In this document: positions 54,562 to 63,069 of the stretch, piece by piece
Numbering within the stretch: position 1 is the first letter of the stretch
Layout: every line of letters starts with the position of its first letter
Source: DATKEJ01 sp963768715
GTDB lineage: Bacteria > Bacteroidota > Rhodothermia > Rhodothermales > DATKEJ01
DNA length: 64,000 nt
Assembly (NCBI GenBank): GCA_963768715.1
Contig: CAVYJC010000002.1
Location: forward strand, 282,179 to 346,178
Direction of reading: 5' to 3'
Program-made: the position numbers and the translations under genes
The notes under the pieces: model-generated
Told to the model about the DNA's origin: nothing
The model's input: the letters and a program-made list of their open reading frames with translations, nothing else
The model's database searches: none

Positions 54562-55167
54562 TCACCAGCGCACCAACCGAACCCTCGTCGTCGCCGTGAG
54601 CGAAACGTGACTCGGAACATCAACGTCGACTTCTTTCGCGAAATAGAAAAATGTATAGCGCGGCTCGACGGCAAACGTGATCAGGTCGCTTCCAAAGGGT
54701 TTGAGTGCCAGACCGAAGCCGAGATCCGTCTTCGGTCCGATGTCGTCCTGTCGCCTTACGTCGCGCACTCTCAGCCAGCCACCGCCGACCACAAGGTAGG
54801 GCTGGACCCACCAACCCACGTGACCGAGTGCTGACTGCACGCTGAACGTATAGCCGGAAAGCTCGCTCGGTTCGGGCAAACATGGACCGAATCCCGAGTC
54901 GCACCAACGCCAGTCCTCCCGAACGTGCGAGTACTCGTACTCGGCTCCGAAACGAAACCGTTCGCCGAACGGCGACACCTGGATTCCGACCCGGCCCACA
55001 TATCCAAAATCCTTCGGCGTCTGGTATCCATGCGGGGAGTATTCATTGGTGTAGGAGATCGCCCCGAACGAAGTCGTGAGAAACGCGGCGCGCGCGTGCT
55101 GCGCCGAGGTGCGGTTTGGAACAGAGGCAAGAGCCAGGACGGCTGCGATGCAGACAGATGCTCTCAT
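54562..55167 (-). CDS. Outer-membrane beta-barrel protein, about 201 residues
   Basis: Signal peptide (MRASVCIAAVLALASVPNRT, cleavage near TSAQ) followed by alternating beta strands (GYVGRVGIQVSPFGERFRFGAEYEYSHV, GWWVQPYLVVGGGWLRV, ITFAVEPRYTFFYF) and a terminal TTRVRLVRW with C-terminal aromatic, as in 8-stranded OmpA-like or outer-membrane-insertion barrels. Two cysteines (DSGFGPC region) may form a disulphide in a loop. It lies just upstream of the propeller gene in the same direction, 28 bases before its leader ATG. Function unknown. Confidence 0.75.
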   Translation of the reverse strand: MRASVCIAAVLALASVPNRTSAQHARAAFLTTSFGAISYTNEYSPHGYQTPKDFGYVGRVGIQVSPFGERFRFGAEYEYSHVREDWRWCDSGFGPCLPEPSELSGYTFSVQSALGHVGWWVQPYLVVGGGWLRVRDVRRQDDIGPKTDLGFGLALKPFGSDLITFAVEPRYTFFYFAKEVDVDVPSHVSLTATTRVRLVRW

Positions 55168-55297
55168 TGTTCAGGACGATAGTGGCCCTGGGTTATATAC
55201 GATACTGGTCGTTCGGATCCAGGATACCCGCAGTAGAGACACCAATTTGCCTCTCATAGACTATAGACTAAGGTGAGCGGGGGACGGATGGTGACGC

Positions 55298-55454
55298 TAG
55301 TCTTCTAGTCTTCTAGTCTTCTAGTCTTCTAGTCTTCTAGTCTTCTAGTCTTCTAGTCTTCTAGTCTTCTAGTCTTCTAGTCTTCTAGTCTTCTAGTCTT
55401 CTAGTCTTCTAGTCTTCTAGTCTTCTGGTCTTCTGGTCTTCTGGTCTTCTGGTC
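55298..55454. repeat. Octamer array (TAGTCTTC)16 + (TGGTCTTC)3
   Basis: Sixteen perfect TAGTCTTC units (55298-55425) then three TGGTCTTC units and a partial one. It lies between the OMP gene and the Fic-like gene. A shorter variant array is at 63485. Confidence 0.97.
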
Positions 55455-55596
55455 GGCGACTGTTCAGGGCCGTAAGCGAAAGCAAGAGGAATCTGATTAC
55501 TTATCACTCATGTATGTCGATGCTGTGAGTTATAAATCATTCTTTATCAATCATAGCATCTATATTTTTGATCAATAACATCGTACCTTCCCCTGC

Positions 55597-56736
55597 ATGG
55601 ACTGGAATTGGCAGAAGCTGAGCTGGCCATCGTTTCGGTACGATCCCGAGCGATTGGCTGCGTTTGAATCTCGTTTCCTTGAAGGAAGAGGCCGTTTTGT
55701 TGGCGCCGTTCAGCATTTGGATCCGAGTGAGCGCACGCAGCTGACCGTTGAGTTGCTCACCACGGAAGCAGTCGAAACATCCAAGATCGCGGGCGAGACA
55801 CTCGCACCCGAAAGTGTGCGGTCGTCGATTCGGCGCAGTTTCGGACTCACGGCGGATGGCAGTTCGGATCCGGCCGAATCTGGAATAGCCGAGATGATGG
55901 TTGACCTCTATGGAAGCGCGCATGCTCCCCTGACTGAAGAGGCACTCTTCTCGTGGAGCGGAATGATCCACAAAGGAGCCGACGAGCTTCACGAAGGCGC
56001 CGGATATCGATCATCATCGGAGGCTGTACAAATCGTCTCGGGTCCCGCCAGGAACCGAAGGATCGACTTCGAGGCGCCCCCCGCTGCGGACGTCCCGGGC
56101 GAGATGGATGAATTCATTCGCTGGTTCAATCGAACCGCGGAGGATGGTCCGGATCACCTTCCACTTCTGACCCGCGCCGGGATCGCCCATCTGTATTTCG
56201 AATGCATCCAACCGTTTGAGAATGGAAATGGGCGAATCGGACGAGCGATCGCGGAGAAGGCGTTGACCCAGGGGGCCGGCGATCGCGTGATGGTGGGTCT
56301 GTCCGGCGCCATGCTTCGAAAGAAGAACGAGTATTATCGCCTGCTCGCCGCATCCAATCGCCGTCTCGAAATCACCGACTGGCTCGTCTGGTTCGCCGAA
56401 ATCGCGCTCGAGGCACAGGCCTCGACGATGGACGGGATATCCTTCGCGATCGAAAAGAAGCATCTGCTCGATCGGCTTCGAGACAGGATGAACGAGCGCC
56501 AGGAGAAGGCGTTGTTGGCAATGCTCGACGAGGGTCCCGAGGGTTTCCCGGACGGCCTGAGTGCGGGCGACTACTTGCGTATCACAGGGACGTCACCGGC
56601 GACGGCCACGCGGGATCTTGTGGATCTCGTCGAGAAGGGTGCGTTGCGGAAGGAGGGGGACCGGAAGTGGGCGCGGTATCACCTCGTCCGGGGTCGGGCG
56701 TCCGGCGTCCGGGGTCCAAAGCCAGATGTGGCGTAG
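55597..56736 (+). CDS. Fic/DUF4172-family protein with non-canonical active site
   Basis: 379 residues. N-terminal DUF4172-like region (WNWQKLSWPSFRYDPERL), then TSKIAGETLAPESVRSSI, a Fic core (LPLLTRAGIAHLYFECIQPF-ENGNGRIGRAIAEKAL, residues ~186-225) and a C-terminal winged-helix (GLSAGDYLRITGTSPATATRDL). Fic enzymes transfer AMP or other phosphate-containing groups using the His of HPFxxGNGR; here that position is Gln205 (codon CAA). The usual autoinhibitory Glu of (S/T)xxxE(G/N) is Ala65. Both losses suggest no AMPylation, perhaps a binding or regulatory protein. The last ~13 codons (RASGVRGPKPDVA) come from the first unit of a 78 bp tandem repeat. Confidence 0.88.
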   Translation: MDWNWQKLSWPSFRYDPERLAAFESRFLEGRGRFVGAVQHLDPSERTQLTVELLTTEAVETSKIAGETLAPESVRSSIRRSFGLTADGSSDPAESGIAEMMVDLYGSAHAPLTEEALFSWSGMIHKGADELHEGAGYRSSSEAVQIVSGPARNRRIDFEAPPAADVPGEMDEFIRWFNRTAEDGPDHLPLLTRAGIAHLYFECIQPFENGNGRIGRAIAEKALTQGAGDRVMVGLSGAMLRKKNEYYRLLAASNRRLEITDWLVWFAEIALEAQASTMDGISFAIEKKHLLDRLRDRMNERQEKALLAMLDEGPEGFPDGLSAGDYLRITGTSPATATRDLVDLVEKGALRKEGDRKWARYHLVRGRASGVRGPKPDVA

Positions 56737-56892
56737 TCGATCCCGACTGTGTTGGTAGAGGCGGAGGCGGGTCCGACGTCCGGCGTCCGGCGTTCGAAGC
56801 CAGATGCGGCGTAGTCGATCCCGGCTGTGTTGGTAGAGGCGGAGACGGGTCGGGCGTCCGGCGTCCGGCGTTCGAAGCCAGATGTGGCGTTG
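56692..56892. repeat. 78 bp tandem repeat at the 3' end of the Fic-like gene
   Basis: GCCAGATG occurs at 56721, 56799 and 56877, exactly 78 bases apart, each preceded by GTCCGGCGTCCGG-like sequence and (first two) followed by GTCGATCCC and TGTGTTGGTAGAGGCGGAG. The first unit supplies the Fic C-terminus and stop codon. 78 is a multiple of 3, so long frames are open on both strands, but none looks like a gene. Confidence 0.9.
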
Positions 56893-57141
56893 TTTGGCTT
56901 CTGTTCGGACTGATCAGCGTTGCGGTCGCCTCCGGCAAGGGGCGCAGAGGTTGCGGATGGTCCATCATCGGCGTCTTGTCGGGCCTCCAACCAGAACGTC
57001 ATTGCGATCGCTTGACAATCCCCCGCCCTTTTCCGTTCCTTTCGTACGCTGGTGTGTTGCCGTTCCGTTTGGACGAGGAACGTATCCGGGACCACCACGG
57101 TCGGTAAAGGCCGGCCTTCCGGGGTCAGCCGGCACAAGGGT

Positions 57142-57183
57142 CGCGGAGAAGCGATATGCTCGGATCTCCGCGGCCTTTTCTTT
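57142..57183 (+). terminator. Intrinsic terminator-like hairpin
   Basis: CGCGGAGA (57142-57149) pairs with TCTCCGCG (57165-57172), followed by GCCTTTTCTTTG. It is 400 bases after the Fic-like gene. A TTGACA at 57013 and the palindrome GCCGGC ... GCCGGC just before it leave room for a small RNA, but nothing recognisable. The rest of 56893-57352 holds no supported gene. Confidence 0.5.
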
Positions 57184-57352
57184 GTTGGGGCTTCCCAAAC
57201 CGACCGTAAGACAAACCCTGATAGGTGTCGTGGCGATTGCCTGCTACAAACTGTGGCGCCAATTCTCGATCATAGCACCATAGTCGGGATTCTCCTTTTT
57301 CTTCCTAACACACTGGCCCATGGATTCGACCGGCCAACATATCGCCCTCCGG

Positions 57353-57515
57353 GGATACCAAATACCGAAATTCAAATACCGAATTTGCGTGGATGCTAAC
57401 TATCTTGCCCGGAATGGTCCCTAAGCGATACATGGTTCTCAGCTGCGCCGTGCTTGCACGCGAATGCTACAAGTGCGCGGCTGAATCACGCGATCCACTC
57501 GGTCCTGCTTGCTAG
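57353..57515 (+). pseudogene. Truncated copy of the DUF1638 gene start
   Basis: 57353-57491 repeats 58493-58631 with about seven mismatches at a constant offset of 1140 bases. It includes the ATG (57414) and 26 codons of the DUF1638 gene, after which the sequence diverges and stops at TAG 57513. The two copies bracket the minus-strand gene at 57536-58396. Confidence 0.85.
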
Positions 57516-57535
57516 CCGGTGCTCGCCTCGGAATC

Positions 57536-58396
57536 CTAGTAGTCGGCAAGCACGAATTTCACGTCCCTACCCCGAACCTCCCAGATTGCCCAAGCTGGAC
57601 CGTCCCAACCCTGCTCTTCTCCAATCACGTACAGACCACCCTGATGGTCCAGCAATATGTATGGGTCCGGTATAGTGAACTCCTTCGGCTGGGCGATATT
57701 CACTGCCGAGGCGAGCCATGATCGATCTGGGGCATATAGCCCCCACGTCACGACTGATGCCAAGATGTCGTCGCTCACCCAGATACTGTTGTCGCCAAAC
57801 TCAAGCCGAACAGTACCTATCGTCGCGCTCAGATTATCTGAGGAGAACTTGCCCTCCTCTATCGAATCAAGTGCCTTCTTCCAAACCTCATCGGGATAGT
57901 AGTATTCGCCCATCCTATATGTCTCCCGTGGCCTTCCGATGTAGGTCGTCAAGACCTTCGAGAGTATTCGGCCCTGCATGGTCTTCTGCAAGGTATCCGG
58001 CACGTCAGCGAAGAAGGAGTGATTCGATGGCTTGCTAAATGCAATGCCGAAACTCGTCGAATCTGAGGCACGGTATACGGAACCACTCCACCATGGATCG
58101 TCGTCATCCGAGAACCGGAAGGCGTCGCCACTCGTCGAAAACGTTGTGTATCCGTCACGACTGATGAGGTACCATACTCGAATGGTATCCGCGATGGACG
58201 TGCGGACCCAAGATCCTCTCCGATGCTCACCGCTGTCGTAGATCGGCTGGAAAGTCGAATCGACAAAAACAGCCAGCGGGTGGAGGAGGCCGCGGTGGCT
58301 TAATGTGGCCACCACGAGTGGTTGCGCCTGCGTTGTCGGCGGCAGGATCAAGCATCCTACCGACAGCACTCCGATCAGGTTCTTCAGTCGATTCAA
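57536..58396 (-). CDS. Secreted protein of unknown function
   Basis: 286 residues with a signal peptide (MNRLKNLIGVLSVGCLILPP, cleavage near TQAQ). Mostly beta-rich sequence with many aromatic residues (DDDDPWWSGSVYRASDS, GEYYYPDEVWKKALDSIEEG, DGPAWAIWEVRGRDVKFVLADY); no domain recognised. It is on the opposite strand to its neighbours and lies wholly between the two 139 bp direct repeats, so it probably arrived with the event that duplicated the DUF1638 gene start. AT content appears higher than in the flanking genes. Confidence 0.65.
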   Translation of the reverse strand: MNRLKNLIGVLSVGCLILPPTTQAQPLVVATLSHRGLLHPLAVFVDSTFQPIYDSGEHRRGSWVRTSIADTIRVWYLISRDGYTTFSTSGDAFRFSDDDDPWWSGSVYRASDSTSFGIAFSKPSNHSFFADVPDTLQKTMQGRILSKVLTTYIGRPRETYRMGEYYYPDEVWKKALDSIEEGKFSSDNLSATIGTVRLEFGDNSIWVSDDILASVVTWGLYAPDRSWLASAVNIAQPKEFTIPDPYILLDHQGGLYVIGEEQGWDGPAWAIWEVRGRDVKFVLADY

Positions 58397-58553
58397 GCAA
58401 CCTCAACAAGTTACGAGCTTGGAGATGTGTTCCCATCAATCTATGGAGTCGTCGGTATAGTTACGAAGGTATGATGGCAACATGTTCGTGCTGGATACCA
58501 AATACCGAAATTCAAATACCGAAATTGGGTGGGTGCTAGCTATCTTGCCCGGA

Positions 58554-59294
58554 ATGGTCCCTAAGCGATACATGGTTCTCAGCTGCGCCGTGCTTGCACG
58601 CGAATGCTACAAGTGTGCGGCTGAATCACGCAATCTCATCGAGGTGACCATCGTCGAGCAGGGTCTGCACGATCTGGGCGAAAAGAAGATGTCGTCTTCG
58701 CTGCAGGTCGCAATCGACGGTATAGAGGTCGAGAAGTACGACGCGATACTCTTAGCCTACGGACTCTGCAACTATGGCACCCGAAACCTGCGATCGAGCA
58801 TCCCGATCGTGCTGCCGCGTGCACACGACTGCATCACCCTGTTGCTGGGCTCGAAAGAACGTTACCTGGAGTATTTCAAAGCGAATCCCGGGACCTACTT
58901 TAGATCGGTGGGGTGGACGGAACGTGCCGATTCGAGTCTCACCAATCCCGGCAGCACCACACGTGAGATGGGGATCTCAACGTACGAGGAGTACGTCGAG
59001 AAGTATGGAGAGGAGAACGCGGAGTATTTGATGGAGGTGCTGAACGACCACCTGCGCAACTACTCTGGTCTTGCGTACATCGATACCGGCATCCCGAATA
59101 CCGACGATCAGGAACAAGCTTCCAGAGATTGGGCCAACGAGCAGGGATGGACCTATACGCGCCTGGAAGGCAGCACGAGGTTGATAGCCGGATTGATGCA
59201 TGGCGATTGGGATGATGCGGAATACCTGGTCATCCAGCCAGGTCAGACCATCGACGCGAGCCTCGACGAGGGTATTGTCAAGGCGAGAGGTTGA
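58554..59294 (+). CDS. DUF1638 domain protein
   Basis: About 246 residues from ATG 58554 (MVPKRYMVLSC...; ATG 58572 is also possible). Motifs: SCAVLARECYKCA, DAILLAYGLCNYGTRNL, IPIVLPRAHDCITLLLGS, GTYFRSVGWTER, GLAYIDTG, RLIAGLMHGDWDDAEYLVIQPG. These fit DUF1638, whose members often sit near corrinoid methyltransferase genes; the Cys/His residues (YKC, HDC) suggest metal or cofactor binding. None of the neighbours here is corrinoid-related. The 5' end is duplicated upstream at 57353. Confidence 0.85.
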   Translation: MVPKRYMVLSCAVLARECYKCAAESRNLIEVTIVEQGLHDLGEKKMSSSLQVAIDGIEVEKYDAILLAYGLCNYGTRNLRSSIPIVLPRAHDCITLLLGSKERYLEYFKANPGTYFRSVGWTERADSSLTNPGSTTREMGISTYEEYVEKYGEENAEYLMEVLNDHLRNYSGLAYIDTGIPNTDDQEQASRDWANEQGWTYTRLEGSTRLIAGLMHGDWDDAEYLVIQPGQTIDASLDEGIVKARG

Positions 59295-59350
59295 GGGGGG
59301 CTGCGGAGAATCGATCAGCACGCTCTCCGCGACAACAATCGGAGTCCGGC

Positions 59351-59848
59351 ATGGTGTCACTTTCAAATCAGAAGCAGCTTGTGGGTCTTGTGGCATGGCT
59401 CCTTTGCAGCTTCGTCGCTGCGGGCATTGGCGGTGCTGCATCTATCCAGGCTGGTCCGTTCTATGCCCAGCTCGTACGTCCTGAGTGGGCGCCCCCATCC
59501 TCCGTCTTTGGGCCAGTCTGGACAGTGCTGTATGCCCTGATGGGTATCGCTGCCTGGCTGGTCTGGCGTGTTGCCGGCTTCCGCGCGGCCAAGACTGCGC
59601 TCACCCTGTTTCTTGCGCAGCTAGCGCTGAATGCGCTATGGAGCTGGTTATTCTTCGCCTGGCATCGTGGTGCTTTGGCCTTCGCTGACATCCTATTGCT
59701 GTGGGCGCTTATCGTCGCAACCCTGATCGCCTTCTGGAGAATCCGGCCGTTGGCAGGCGCCATGCTCGTTCCGTACCTTGTGTGGGTCAGCTTCGCCTCT
59801 GCACTTAACTACTCTGTGTGGCAACTCAATTCACAGATCTTGGGCTAA
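59351..59848 (+). CDS. tspO: TspO/MBR family tryptophan-rich sensory protein
   Basis: 165 residues from ATG 59351. Five membrane helices and the family hallmarks: LVRPEWAPPSSVFGPVWTVLYALMG (first loop/helix 2), ALNALWSWLFF (helix 3) and YLVWVSFASALNYSVWQLN (helix 5). TspO binds porphyrins and cholesterol-like ligands and affects tetrapyrrole or stress signalling. It starts 56 bases after DUF1638 and is followed 51 bases later by a c-type-haem protein, so a haem-related association is possible. Confidence 0.93.
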   Translation: MVSLSNQKQLVGLVAWLLCSFVAAGIGGAASIQAGPFYAQLVRPEWAPPSSVFGPVWTVLYALMGIAAWLVWRVAGFRAAKTALTLFLAQLALNALWSWLFFAWHRGALAFADILLLWALIVATLIAFWRIRPLAGAMLVPYLVWVSFASALNYSVWQLNSQILG

Positions 59849-59899
59849 GACAGTTGTTGCCTGACAACAGCATGCCGCGGCAGATAGAGGATAGCGACC

Positions 59900-60358
59900 A
59901 TGAAAGACATTAAACGCATCGCGAAGTGGGCGACCGCTGTGCTGATCATCGCTCTCGTTGCGATTCAGCTTGTGCCGGTGGATCGAACGAACCCACCGGT
60001 TGAAACCGAGGTGCCCGCCACCGCAGAAGTGCGTTCCGTCCTGCGGCGAGCGTGTTACGACTGTCACTCCAACGAGACCGTCTGGCCCTGGTACAGTCGC
60101 GTCGCTCCGGCGTCATGGCTGGTCGCGAGCGATGTGCATGAGGGTCGCGAGGAACTGAACTTCTCGACCTGGAATCGATACACCGCGAAGCAGCAGGCGA
60201 AGAAGATGAAGGAAAGCTGGGACGAGGTGGCGGAGGGCGAGATGCCGCCATGGATTTATCTGCCTCTTCATCCGAATGCGCGACTTTCTGCGGATGATCG
60301 GGCGGCTCTGCGGGCGTGGTCACAATCCGTGGGCAGCCGGGACCCGAACGACCGGTGA
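59900..60358 (+). CDS. Haem-binding domain protein (Haem_bd family)
   Basis: 152 residues. N-terminal membrane helix (WATAVLIIALVAIQLVP), then LRRACYDCHSNETVWPWYSRVAPASWLVASDVHEGREELNFSTWN, which has the CxxCH haem c site (residues ~52-56) followed by the NETxWPWYSxxAPxSW signature of the Haem_bd family, and EMPPWIYLPLHPNARLS with a likely distal Met ligand. Membrane-anchored, facing the periplasm. Role probably electron transfer or sensing; unknown in detail. Start ATG 59900 directly precedes the helix. Confidence 0.92.
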   Translation: MKDIKRIAKWATAVLIIALVAIQLVPVDRTNPPVETEVPATAEVRSVLRRACYDCHSNETVWPWYSRVAPASWLVASDVHEGREELNFSTWNRYTAKQQAKKMKESWDEVAEGEMPPWIYLPLHPNARLSADDRAALRAWSQSVGSRDPNDR

Positions 60359-60722
60359 GCGAAAACGATGAACGGTTGTCGCTGCAGCAGGTGCTGAATC
60401 TCAGGGTATCCAAATGATGCCCGCTGCATCTCTCCTATGTTCAGAGATGGGGCCGATCTGCGGGATAGCCTTCACACCCTGCCCTCGTATCTAGCAGTTG
60501 GTGGTGCCCAAGAAGGTGTCGGCTATTCGCCTCGCTCGCGCGCCCTCCGACTCCGCCACCTGCGCTACGCTCCGGTTAGCTACGTCGGACAGGGTCCGGA
60601 TTCTCACCTGCGCCTATAAAACGCAGTAGCGGTCCCGCTCCCAGTGACTAGTGGCTAGTGGCTAATGACCAATGACTCGGCGGCTGGTCTCCGCGGCCTG
60701 TTCCCGTTCGCCCGAACGTGCC
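60359..60722. other. Convergent intergenic spacer
   Basis: About 360 bases between convergent genes with no supported coding region. Near 60640-60680 it has the degenerate repeat CTAGTGGCTAGTGGCTAATG, again of the 7-8 base kind seen elsewhere. Confidence 0.5.
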
Positions 60723-62960
60723 TCAGAACTCCATCGAGACCGAGAACCTGACGCTCCTCCCAGGCGCCGCAACGTCATAGATGCTGTACCGGCTCAGATG
60801 GTCGAGGTACCGGGCATTGAACAGGTTGTCGACCGCAAGAAGCGGATGGAGCACGATCGTACCGAGATCATACCGGGCGGAGGCAGACATGTCGAAGGCC
60901 TGGTGACCGTCGGTCGGAAGCTCGTTCACATCGACCCGGTTCTGGGCAGCCACGAGCGTCGTCCCGAAATCGATCCGCGCGTCCGTTAGTCCCCCCGCGA
61001 GCGCCGCCCTCGTGAGACCGACCTCGAATCGGATCCGATCGGCGGGCATGAGTGGAAGATTCGTATCCGTATCCGTATTCCGCCCGCGCGTCAGATCCCC
61101 GGACGCCCCCAGGTGCAGCCAGTCCAACGGATGCGGGTGCACGTCGAGCTTGAACTCGCCGCCCGAGATCGTTGCCTGCGCCTGCGAGTACTGGTACACC
61201 TCGAATCCGGTCTCGGCATCGGTCACTCCGGTACGCCGGATAAAGATGTAGTCGTCGATCCCGTTGCGGAAGAGCGACACTTCGAGGTAATGGTGCGGCG
61301 ACATCCACCGGACCGTCGCATCGAGGCTCAGGCTCTTCTCAGCAACGAGGTTCGGATCCCCTTTCTCGAACCGTATCGTTCCCTCGTGCACTCCGTTTCC
61401 GAAAAGCTCGATCAGGACGGGTCCCCTCCAGGCCCGTCCGGCATTCAGGCCGACTGAAAGTCCGTCCCCAGGATGCCAGGCGAGGCCGAGCGCGCCTGAC
61501 AACTCGTCGTAGCCTCGCGACGTGCTCGGATTGCCAAGCTCCTCGTCGGCCTCCGCCGAGAGATCCCGGTGATCGTACCGGACGCCGCCGCTGAGCGTCG
61601 TCGTCGCGAGCATCAGGTCCTCGGTCACGTACGCCGCGCCATTCCACGTCGTACCGGTCGGGATGAGGTGCTCCTCACCGAGGGTCTTGTTCTGTTGGGC
61701 CGAGCCGCTGAGCCCCACCGTTCCGACCATCCGGCCGATAGGCGCGTGATGGAAGCGTACGTCGGAATTCACCGTCGTCAACCGCCAGTGCGACCCGGGG
61801 ATCGACGCACTCTCTTCGAACTCCCGCCGCCGATTGCGCTGCCACGCGGACGTCCATTCGATGTGACTGCGTCCGACCTGCTGCTTCACGTGGAGGCCGA
61901 CCTTGTCGTGCTGGACGCGCTGGAAGGGCAGATTGATGTCGTACCGGCTGTCTGAGACGGGCTCGGCGTCCGATCCTGCGTTCGGCTCGAAGAGACCGAG
62001 TTTCAGCGACGTCCGGTTGTAGGACACGAGGTAGTGGCCTTCGCGATACGACCTCCCGCCGCGGACCGCCACGTCGTATTCGTCGAATCCCGAGTTCGGC
62101 ACGACCCCGTCCGGGGTCGAGAAGCTGCCCGCCCGCTTGTACGTGGCGAGTCCCTCGTACACGTAGCCGTTGGAGGCGCCTCCGACGCGGGCGCTGCCGG
62201 CGCCGAGCCGGTTGGAGCCGATGCCCTGGAGCAGCACGCTGCCGCTCACGGGCTCCGTCAGCTCGAAGAGATCGTCGCTGAGGGCGTGGACGACGCCGCC
62301 CAGGGCGTCCGAGCCGTAGAGCAGGCTGGCTGGACCTTTCACGATCTCGATACGATCGATCCCGTACGAGTCGAGCTCGGGCCCGTGCTCGTCGCCCCAT
62401 TGCTGTCCTTCCTGCCGGATGCCGTCCTGCACGACGACCACCCGCTGGGAGGTCAGTCCCCGGATCATCGGCTTGGCGATGCCCGAACCCGTCCTGAGCA
62501 GGCGGACGCCTTCCGTATTCGCCAGGGCGTCGAAGGCGGCGGCCCCCCGGTCGCGTTCAATGTGCGCCTTATCGACGACGACGGTCGGTTGCGGCGTCGA
62601 GAGGATGTCCGACGCCTCCGCTTTGGCGGTCACCGTGACGGGTGCGTACTCGATGGCCGAAGGCGACAGTGCGACGTCGACGGTCTGGTCGGCGTCCGCA
62701 ATCTGTACGTCCTGGATCGCTGTCTGGTAGCCGAGGTAGCGGAATGAAATACGGTAGTCTCCGGAGCGTCCGACCTCGAGGTCGTAATGGCCTCCATCGT
62801 CGGACACGGTGCCTATCTCCAGGCCGTTGACGACGATGTTAACGCCGATGAGGGGTTCTCCGGTTTTCTTGTCGACCACGCTGCCGGTGATCGATTGCGC
62901 GTTTGCGCTAAACGCAGCCGCGACCGTCAGGGTCGCAGCCACGACTGCAATGCGTGTCAT
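60723..62960 (-). CDS. TonB-dependent receptor, probable metal or small-ligand type
   Basis: About 745 residues from ATG 62960 (MTRIAVVAATLTVAAAFSANAQ signal peptide; an in-frame start at 62993 is less likely). Carboxypeptidase-regulatory-like domain (ITGSVVDKKTGEPLIGVNI), plug (GAAAFDALANTEGVRLLRTGSG, PMIRGLTSQRVVVVQDGIRQ, GPELDSYGIDRIEIVKGPASLLYGSDALGGVV) and barrel ending VRFSVSMEF. The plug is of the 'classic' siderophore/metal-receptor type (RGL...R..V..DG.R), unlike the Sus-type and paired receptors in this window. A small His-rich secreted protein is encoded just upstream, supporting a metal ligand. Confidence 0.92.
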   Translation of the reverse strand: MTRIAVVAATLTVAAAFSANAQSITGSVVDKKTGEPLIGVNIVVNGLEIGTVSDDGGHYDLEVGRSGDYRISFRYLGYQTAIQDVQIADADQTVDVALSPSAIEYAPVTVTAKAEASDILSTPQPTVVVDKAHIERDRGAAAFDALANTEGVRLLRTGSGIAKPMIRGLTSQRVVVVQDGIRQEGQQWGDEHGPELDSYGIDRIEIVKGPASLLYGSDALGGVVHALSDDLFELTEPVSGSVLLQGIGSNRLGAGSARVGGASNGYVYEGLATYKRAGSFSTPDGVVPNSGFDEYDVAVRGGRSYREGHYLVSYNRTSLKLGLFEPNAGSDAEPVSDSRYDINLPFQRVQHDKVGLHVKQQVGRSHIEWTSAWQRNRRREFEESASIPGSHWRLTTVNSDVRFHHAPIGRMVGTVGLSGSAQQNKTLGEEHLIPTGTTWNGAAYVTEDLMLATTTLSGGVRYDHRDLSAEADEELGNPSTSRGYDELSGALGLAWHPGDGLSVGLNAGRAWRGPVLIELFGNGVHEGTIRFEKGDPNLVAEKSLSLDATVRWMSPHHYLEVSLFRNGIDDYIFIRRTGVTDAETGFEVYQYSQAQATISGGEFKLDVHPHPLDWLHLGASGDLTRGRNTDTDTNLPLMPADRIRFEVGLTRAALAGGLTDARIDFGTTLVAAQNRVDVNELPTDGHQAFDMSASARYDLGTIVLHPLLAVDNLFNARYLDHLSRYSIYDVAAPGRSVRFSVSMEF

Positions 62961-63069
62961 GACTTTTCCGATTGGATGTCGACCACCCCGCACGGGCGGG
63001 TTGATCGAATTGTTGCTTGAGTGGATAGATGTGCTGCCGTTTCAGATCGGTTGTGATCCGGAACGGAGA

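Noticed and set aside
55298..55454. CRISPR-like array
   Set aside because: Repeats are 8 bp and contiguous with no spacers, and no cas genes are near.
56582..56968. Minus-strand frame with 26-residue repeats (PLPTQ..S..PHLA)
   Set aside because: It arises because the 78 bp DNA repeat is a multiple of three; it overlaps the Fic-like gene and lacks a start context.
57013..57183. Possible small RNA (SRP or 6S-like) between a TTGACA box and a terminator hairpin
   Set aside because: The conserved SRP loop and the 6S central bubble were not found; only the terminator-like hairpin is kept.
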